Assembly (NCBI GenBank): GCA_964626385.1 | Contig: CAZVEO010000077.1 | Location: forward strand, 1 to 10,925 | From: Scybalousia_A sp964626385 | Lineage (GTDB): Bacteria > Bacteroidota > Bacteroidia > Bacteroidales > P3 | Direction of reading: 5' to 3' | Length of the DNA: 10,925 nucleotides | Shown here: positions 7,346 through 10,925 of the stretch, piece after piece | Layout: the number at the start of each line of letters is the position of its first letter | Position numbering within the stretch: position 1 is the stretch's first letter | The notes under the pieces: generated by a model | Database searches by the model: none | What the model saw: only the letters and a program-made list of their open reading frames with translations | Told to the model about the DNA's origin: nothing | Translations under genes and position numbers: made by a program

Positions 7346-8281
7346 ATGAAAACAAATAGGATTATAATCATATTAAATTTAATTATTGTAGTCTTTTGTT
7401 CTTCTTGTGAGTACGAAATTGATTACAAGGGAGATTTACCTAAGGATAAATTTGTGTTGTCTACTTTTGTAGAGGAAAATGATAGTATAAGAATGAGTAT
7501 TACACATTCTGCTAAACCGGGTATTTATATTGATTTTTATGAGGATTTGGAAGCGGATATTCGTGATTTTGATTTGTCTACTTATTTTGTACAAAATGCA
7601 AAGGTAAGTCTTTGGGTAAATAATTCTTTAAAAGAAGAAAAAATACAAGAAAATTATCCCGGAATAGTTTTTGATTATTTGCCACAGCACAATGATGAGA
7701 TAACTCTAAAAATAGAACACGAAAATTATCCGACCATAGAACAGAAACTTTTATTAAATCTTTCTCCTGTTGAAGTAGATAGTTTTTCTGTATATACACA
7801 AAAGGTAGGAGAGGATAATTATTTGGTTGCTTATATTGTTTTACAAGACGATGGAAAAGAAAACTATTATATGTTTACACCTAATTTACCTGTCAACAAA
7901 ACAGACCAAAGGCTTTTGTACGAATCTTTTCCAAATACCTATGCAAACAATTCTGTAAGCTTTGAGTATTTGGAAGAAACAGATGTTGTTTATAATTATT
8001 TTAGTGTGTTTTCTAATAAGAACTTTAAGGGAAAAAAATATGCCATTAAGTTAGCTTATTATTATTATAATGATTTTAATGAGGATGTTAAAAATAATTA
8101 TTCTTTTTCTATTAGCAAGATAGATGTTAATGCTTATAATTATTTAAGAACACTTGGTAATGCTTTGGATAGTTATGGACCTATTATGAACCCCATCATT
8201 ATACAAGACGCTTTTAAAGATGCTTATGGCTTTATAAGTAAGAAAAAAACAATAACACTGCCTGTCAGAATGGAAAATTAG
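7346..8281 (+). CDS. DUF4249-family outer-membrane lipoprotein
   Basis: The product (311 residues) resembles DUF4249 proteins, lipoproteins of unknown function encoded next to TonB receptors in Bacteroidota; a role as a surface partner of the receptor is inferred. It starts with a lipoprotein signal peptide (MKTNR, hydrophobic 6-17, lipobox CSSC with lipidated C21). Acidic residues follow the cysteine (CEYEID), which resembles the export signal that sends Bacteroidota lipoproteins to the cell surface. The body is beta-rich, with an early segment (VLSTFVEENDSIRMSI, 37-52) and the AKVSLWVN-type strand typical of the family. I chose ATG 7346 because the frame stays open up to an ATG at 7214, but that longer form would overlap the receptor gene by 125 bases and bury the signal peptide. 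The gap to the receptor gene is 7 bases. Confidence 0.8.
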   Translation: MKTNRIIIILNLIIVVFCSSCEYEIDYKGDLPKDKFVLSTFVEENDSIRMSITHSAKPGIYIDFYEDLEADIRDFDLSTYFVQNAKVSLWVNNSLKEEKIQENYPGIVFDYLPQHNDEITLKIEHENYPTIEQKLLLNLSPVEVDSFSVYTQKVGEDNYLVAYIVLQDDGKENYYMFTPNLPVNKTDQRLLYESFPNTYANNSVSFEYLEETDVVYNYFSVFSNKNFKGKKYAIKLAYYYYNDFNEDVKNNYSFSISKIDVNAYNYLRTLGNALDSYGPIMNPIIIQDAFKDAYGFISKKKTITLPVRMEN

Positions 8282-8313
8282 AACTTTCATTTTTTTCTTT
8301 GAAAAAAATATAG

Positions 8314-8321
8314 TAATTTTG
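8314..8321 (+). promoter_or_regulatory. Candidate -7 box very close to a start codon
   Basis: TAATTTTG matches TAnnTTTG and ends only 4 bases before the ATG at 8326. A TTTG at 8298-8301 is 12 bases upstream, too close for the usual 19-21 spacing. If active, it would give an essentially leaderless mRNA; otherwise it is a chance match in AT-rich DNA. Confidence 0.25.
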
Positions 8322-8325
8322 TGCA

Positions 8326-9732
8326 ATGAAAAGGTCAGTAATAATATTCTTTCTTTTGGTATATTGTGGGCTTTTAGCACAGAATGTTTTTGTCAGTGGT
8401 TCGGGTAAAGATATCGCGGGCAAAAAGGTTTATATTTATTCTGTTGCAGATAGATTTTCCAATTATGTACAAAAAGAAGTCTGTTTAGAGTTAAAAGATA
8501 GTGATACCAATTTTTCTTTTTCCTTTGTTATAGATGGAGTTAAGGAGTTGATAGTTCAAATAGATTTGATGAAATATGCTTTTATGGCAGAGCCGGGAAT
8601 GAAATATAGTTTGATTATAGACGAATTTAATTTTACACAGCAAGACTCTGCTAAGGCTTATATGTATGGTATGCGTTTGCCAGTGCGTTTGCAAAGTGAA
8701 AGATATGATGCAATAAATCAACCTATTGTGGATGTAGACAATCTTTTGCTTGATTTTGTTTATCAAAATAGAAGAATGCTTTTTATTAAAGATTCTTCTA
8801 TTGTTGCCAATTTATTGTCTTTAAGAGATAGTTTATTGACCAAATACAACGACAATAGTTATATAAAAAATTATATAACATACGAATTTGAGAGCATATT
8901 ATATTCTTTTTATTTGAAATCTCGTAAGACTATCAAGCAAAATCTTTTTGCCTCAGCTCCTATACTTTATGATAATGTGGGTTATGTGGATTGTTTTCAA
9001 ACCATATTCGAAAAATACTTCTCTTTAGGCTTCAAATATATAAGTCAAAGGGATATGGAATACTGGCTTATTAGTGGTAATTATAATGCTTTTAATGATG
9101 CGCTTGGTAGAGATGAAATTCTTAAAAACGAAGTATTTAGAGAGTTAGTTTTTTTGCAGGGAATGAAAGATGCTTATCTTGAGGGATATTTTGATAAAAA
9201 ACTTATTCTTAATATGTTGAACAAATTCAAATCTTCTACAAAGTTTGAAAAACACATATTGATAGCAGATAATATGATACGCTATCTTTCTCAAATCAAT
9301 GCTACAAATACCAATATGGGAGATTTTAAGGTAAAAGATTTGAATGAGCAGACTATAGAATTGAGAACTTTGTTTAATGACAAACCTACACTTGTGGCTT
9401 TTGTTCGTTTGGATGATATTGCTTGTTTAAAAGAGTTGGAAAGTATACATTTTTGTTTTGATAGTGTAAAGGAAAATATCAATGTTATAACCATTTGTTT
9501 GGATAATAGTTTTGAAAAGATGTATAATTTTATACGTAATAATAAAGTTGGCAATAAATACAGATGGCACTTTGTTTATTTTGATAACAATTATGAGATG
9601 ACTACAGCATTTCATTTGAGAATGGTTCCTTCTTTTATCTTATTGGATAAAGATGGTAATATAAAAGAGAATCCCTTTGAATCTCCTCAAACTGGTTCTT
9701 TGATGAAATTTACTAAATCACTCACACAATAA
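8326..9732 (+). CDS. Exported two-domain protein with degenerate thioredoxin-like fold
   Basis: A 468-residue protein with a signal peptide (1-19, ending GLLAQ). Residues 20-105 look like the small beta-domain that often precedes TlpA/thioredoxin domains in Bacteroidota (compare DUF4369), with the landmark FMAEPGMKYSLIID at 86-99. Residues 110-325 are mostly helical, with no recognised motif. Residues 331-468 follow a TlpA/AhpC-TSA thioredoxin pattern: MGDFKVKDLNEQTIEL, then TLVAFVRLDDIACLKELE, then the cis-proline loop MVPSFILLDKDG (433-444). Where a reducing enzyme has CxxC this one has D364-I-A-C367, so only the second cysteine remains and dithiol-disulfide exchange is not expected; a binding or structural role is more likely. 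It follows the lipoprotein gene by 44 bases and precedes the glycosyltransferase by 10. Domain naming is by pattern only. Confidence 0.7.
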   Translation: MKRSVIIFFLLVYCGLLAQNVFVSGSGKDIAGKKVYIYSVADRFSNYVQKEVCLELKDSDTNFSFSFVIDGVKELIVQIDLMKYAFMAEPGMKYSLIIDEFNFTQQDSAKAYMYGMRLPVRLQSERYDAINQPIVDVDNLLLDFVYQNRRMLFIKDSSIVANLLSLRDSLLTKYNDNSYIKNYITYEFESILYSFYLKSRKTIKQNLFASAPILYDNVGYVDCFQTIFEKYFSLGFKYISQRDMEYWLISGNYNAFNDALGRDEILKNEVFRELVFLQGMKDAYLEGYFDKKLILNMLNKFKSSTKFEKHILIADNMIRYLSQINATNTNMGDFKVKDLNEQTIELRTLFNDKPTLVAFVRLDDIACLKELESIHFCFDSVKENINVITICLDNSFEKMYNFIRNNKVGNKYRWHFVYFDNNYEMTTAFHLRMVPSFILLDKDGNIKENPFESPQTGSLMKFTKSLTQ

Positions 9733-9742
9733 ATATACACTT

Positions 9743-10501
9743 ATGAATACAGAAAACAAAACAAATATTTCAGCAATTTGTGATAGTTTGGTAATAATTC
9801 CTACCTATAAGGAAGAGGAAAACATTGGAAAAATAGTTTCATATATTCTAACCAAATTAGAAAAAAAATTTCATATTCTTGTAATAGATGACAATTCGCC
9901 CGATAGAACCGCAGAGATAGTAAAATCACTTATAGAAGAATACCCTGATAGAGTGTTTTTAGAGCAAAGGGCTGGCAAACTTGGGTTGGGTACTGCTTAT
10001 ATATATGGTTTCAAATGGGCTTTGCGACATGGTTATGATTATATTTTTGAGATGGATGCAGATTTTTCACACCCACCTAAGTCTTTAATAGATTTATACA
10101 ATGCTTGTAAGGGGGGGGCAGATTTAAGTATAGGTTCAAGGTATTTAGATGGTAAAATATCTGTTGTCAATTGGCCAATGGGTAGGTTGCTTATGTCTTA
10201 TTGTGCTTCTATTTATGTAAGGAAGATTTTAGGCTTTAAGGTTTATGATACTACTGCGGGTTTTGTTTGTTATCAACGTAGATTGTTGGAACAAATCAAA
10301 TTTGATAAAATAAAGTTTGTAGGCTATGCTTTTCAAATAGAAATGAAATATACAGCGTGGAAACTTGGTTTTAAAATCAAGGAGGTACCTATTGTCTTTA
10401 CTGATAGAGTTATAGGAGAAAGTAAAATGAGTATGAAAATATTTAAAGAAGCATTTTTTGGTATATTTTCCCTAAAATTCAGAAATTGGACAAAGTATTA
10501 A
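9743..10501 (+). CDS. Polyprenyl-phosphate mannose synthase-type GT2 glycosyltransferase (DPM1-like)
   Basis: A 252-residue family-2 glycosyltransferase of the dolichyl-phosphate mannose synthase type. It would transfer a hexose, probably mannose from GDP-mannose, to a polyprenyl phosphate on the cytoplasmic face of the membrane, providing a lipid-linked donor for envelope glycosylation. Signatures: IIPTYKEEENI (18-28), the nucleotide-binding IDDNSPDRT (48-56), KLGLGTAYIYG (79-89), the metal-binding DAD (105-107, in MDADFSHPP), GSRYLDG (131-137), and FTDRVIGESKMS (219-230), all highly typical of DPM1. It lacks the C-terminal membrane segments of longer bacterial homologues and matches the short soluble form. 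The sugar is assumed from the family; glucose is possible. The gene starts 10 bases after the thioredoxin-fold gene and ends at a bidirectional terminator. An eight-G run at codons 123-126 is unusual (listed separately). Confidence 0.88.
   Translation: MNTENKTNISAICDSLVIIPTYKEEENIGKIVSYILTKLEKKFHILVIDDNSPDRTAEIVKSLIEEYPDRVFLEQRAGKLGLGTAYIYGFKWALRHGYDYIFEMDADFSHPPKSLIDLYNACKGGADLSIGSRYLDGKISVVNWPMGRLLMSYCASIYVRKILGFKVYDTTAGFVCYQRRLLEQIKFDKIKFVGYAFQIEMKYTAWKLGFKIKEVPIVFTDRVIGESKMSMKIFKEAFFGIFSLKFRNWTKY
10111..10118 (+). repeat. Eight-G homopolymer inside the glycosyltransferase gene
   Basis: A run of eight G bases lies in codons 123-126 (Lys-Gly-Gly-Ala), the longest G run in this AT-rich window. 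Gain or loss of one base would frameshift the protein about halfway, downstream of DAD but before the acceptor-side motifs. The reading frame is intact here. Confidence 0.85.
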
Positions 10502-10577
10502 CTTTGTAAAAACAATATTTTCTGATATATAATTAAAATATCTGTTACGTAGTTTTATACTCTTTTATGTATACAAG

Positions 10578-10614
10578 AAAAAAGGTTGGAGAAGTTTATA
10601 CAAACTTCTCCAAC
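10578..10614. terminator. Bidirectional terminator between convergent genes
   Basis: GTTGGAGAAGTTT (10585-10597) and AAACTTCTCCAAC (10602-10614) form a perfect 13-bp stem with a 4-base loop (ATAC). On the minus strand it is followed after CC by T6 (10583-10578), a strong intrinsic terminator placed 12 bases after the stop codon of the T9SS-tail gene. On the plus strand the tail is weaker (TGCTATTTTAA), ending transcription from the glycosyltransferase gene. Confidence 0.85.
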
Positions 10615-10626
10615 TGCTATTTTAAG

Positions 10627-10925
10627 TTATTCTACTATCAAAGTTTTTGTGGTTAAGGTTTCGGTTTGTGTGGTTATTTGTAGGGTGTATTGTCCTGAGG
10701 AGAGGTTTTGTAGGTTGATGGTCTTTGAGATTTGGGCTTGTCCATTGTTTTGAACATTTGGCAATTCCTCAATATAAACAATATTACCCAAAGTGTTTAA
10801 TATCACTACTTTTGCATTGTTTATCTCTTGGGAGAGTTCGTAATTTATTGTACAACGATTGTTATTAATAGGTAAATTTATTGTTTTACCATTGTAATAA
10901 TACATACTTTCTTTTGTATTTTTTA
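10627..10925 (-). CDS. C-terminal T9SS sorting domain of a secreted protein (partial)
   Basis: The reading frame stays open past the ATG at 10905 to the right edge, so this is most likely the last 98 or so residues of a larger protein whose body lies outside the window, not a complete 92-residue protein. The visible part resembles the type IX secretion (Por) C-terminal domain: a beta-strand pair at INYELSQEINNAKVVILNTLGNIVY, then NLQNLSSGQYTLQI, then the basic end TKTLIVE, as in the TIGR04183-type tail that directs cargo through the outer membrane and is then cleaved. What the cargo does cannot be seen. A strong terminator follows 12 bases after the stop. The gene converges on the glycosyltransferase gene. 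Confidence 0.75.
   Translation of the reverse strand, partial: KNTKESMYYYNGKTINLPINNNRCTINYELSQEINNAKVVILNTLGNIVYIEELPNVQNNGQAQISKTINLQNLSSGQYTLQITTQTETLTTKTLIVE

Noticed and set aside
10499..10506. TAACTTTG overlapping the glycosyltransferase stop codon, as promoter of a short RNA ending at the terminator
   Set aside because: No -33 box at the expected distance. A roughly 75-base RNA ending at the hairpin is possible but unsupported.

Overview
The window is AT-rich DNA from an anaerobic, amino-acid-fermenting member of the Bacteroidota, most likely Bacteroidales. Four things point there: promoter boxes of the Bacteroidetes type (TTTG, a spacer of about 20, then TAnnTTTG) in place of -35/-10 boxes; a TonB-dependent receptor followed by a DUF4249 lipoprotein; a type IX secretion C-terminal tail; and few Shine-Dalgarno sites. 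The species cannot be named from sequence alone.

Layout. 1-311 has no gene. It holds a perfect 15-bp hairpin with a third, competing copy of one arm, a good minus-strand promoter reading off the left edge, and a GC-rich cluster of small palindromes. 312-1733 (minus) is hydG, the radical-SAM maturase that makes the CO/CN-bearing iron unit of [FeFe]-hydrogenase. Diverging from it across 146 bp, 1880-4233 (plus) encodes both subunits of the B12/PLP enzyme lysine 5,6-aminomutase (kamD-kamE), ending at a clear terminator at 4268-4302.

4346-10501 (plus) is a compact run of five genes, four of which encode exported envelope proteins: a nitroreductase-fold protein with a signal peptide, a TonB-dependent outer-membrane receptor starting on the last base of the previous stop codon, a DUF4249 lipoprotein 7 bp later, a two-domain exported protein whose thioredoxin fold has lost the first active-site cysteine, and, 10 bp after that, a cytoplasmic dolichyl-phosphate-mannose-synthase-type glycosyltransferase. 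The run ends at a 13-bp bidirectional terminator shared with a convergent minus-strand gene, of which only the C-terminal T9SS sorting domain lies in the window.

How they work together. HydG and KamDE fit one lifestyle, fermentation of amino acids with hydrogen as an electron outlet, but share only a divergent promoter region. The receptor and DUF4249 lipoprotein form a recognised outer-membrane pair with unknown substrate. The signal-bearing nitroreductase in front and the cysteine-deficient thioredoxin protein behind are the least expected parts. Whether the five genes form one functional system is inference from spacing and shared export signals.
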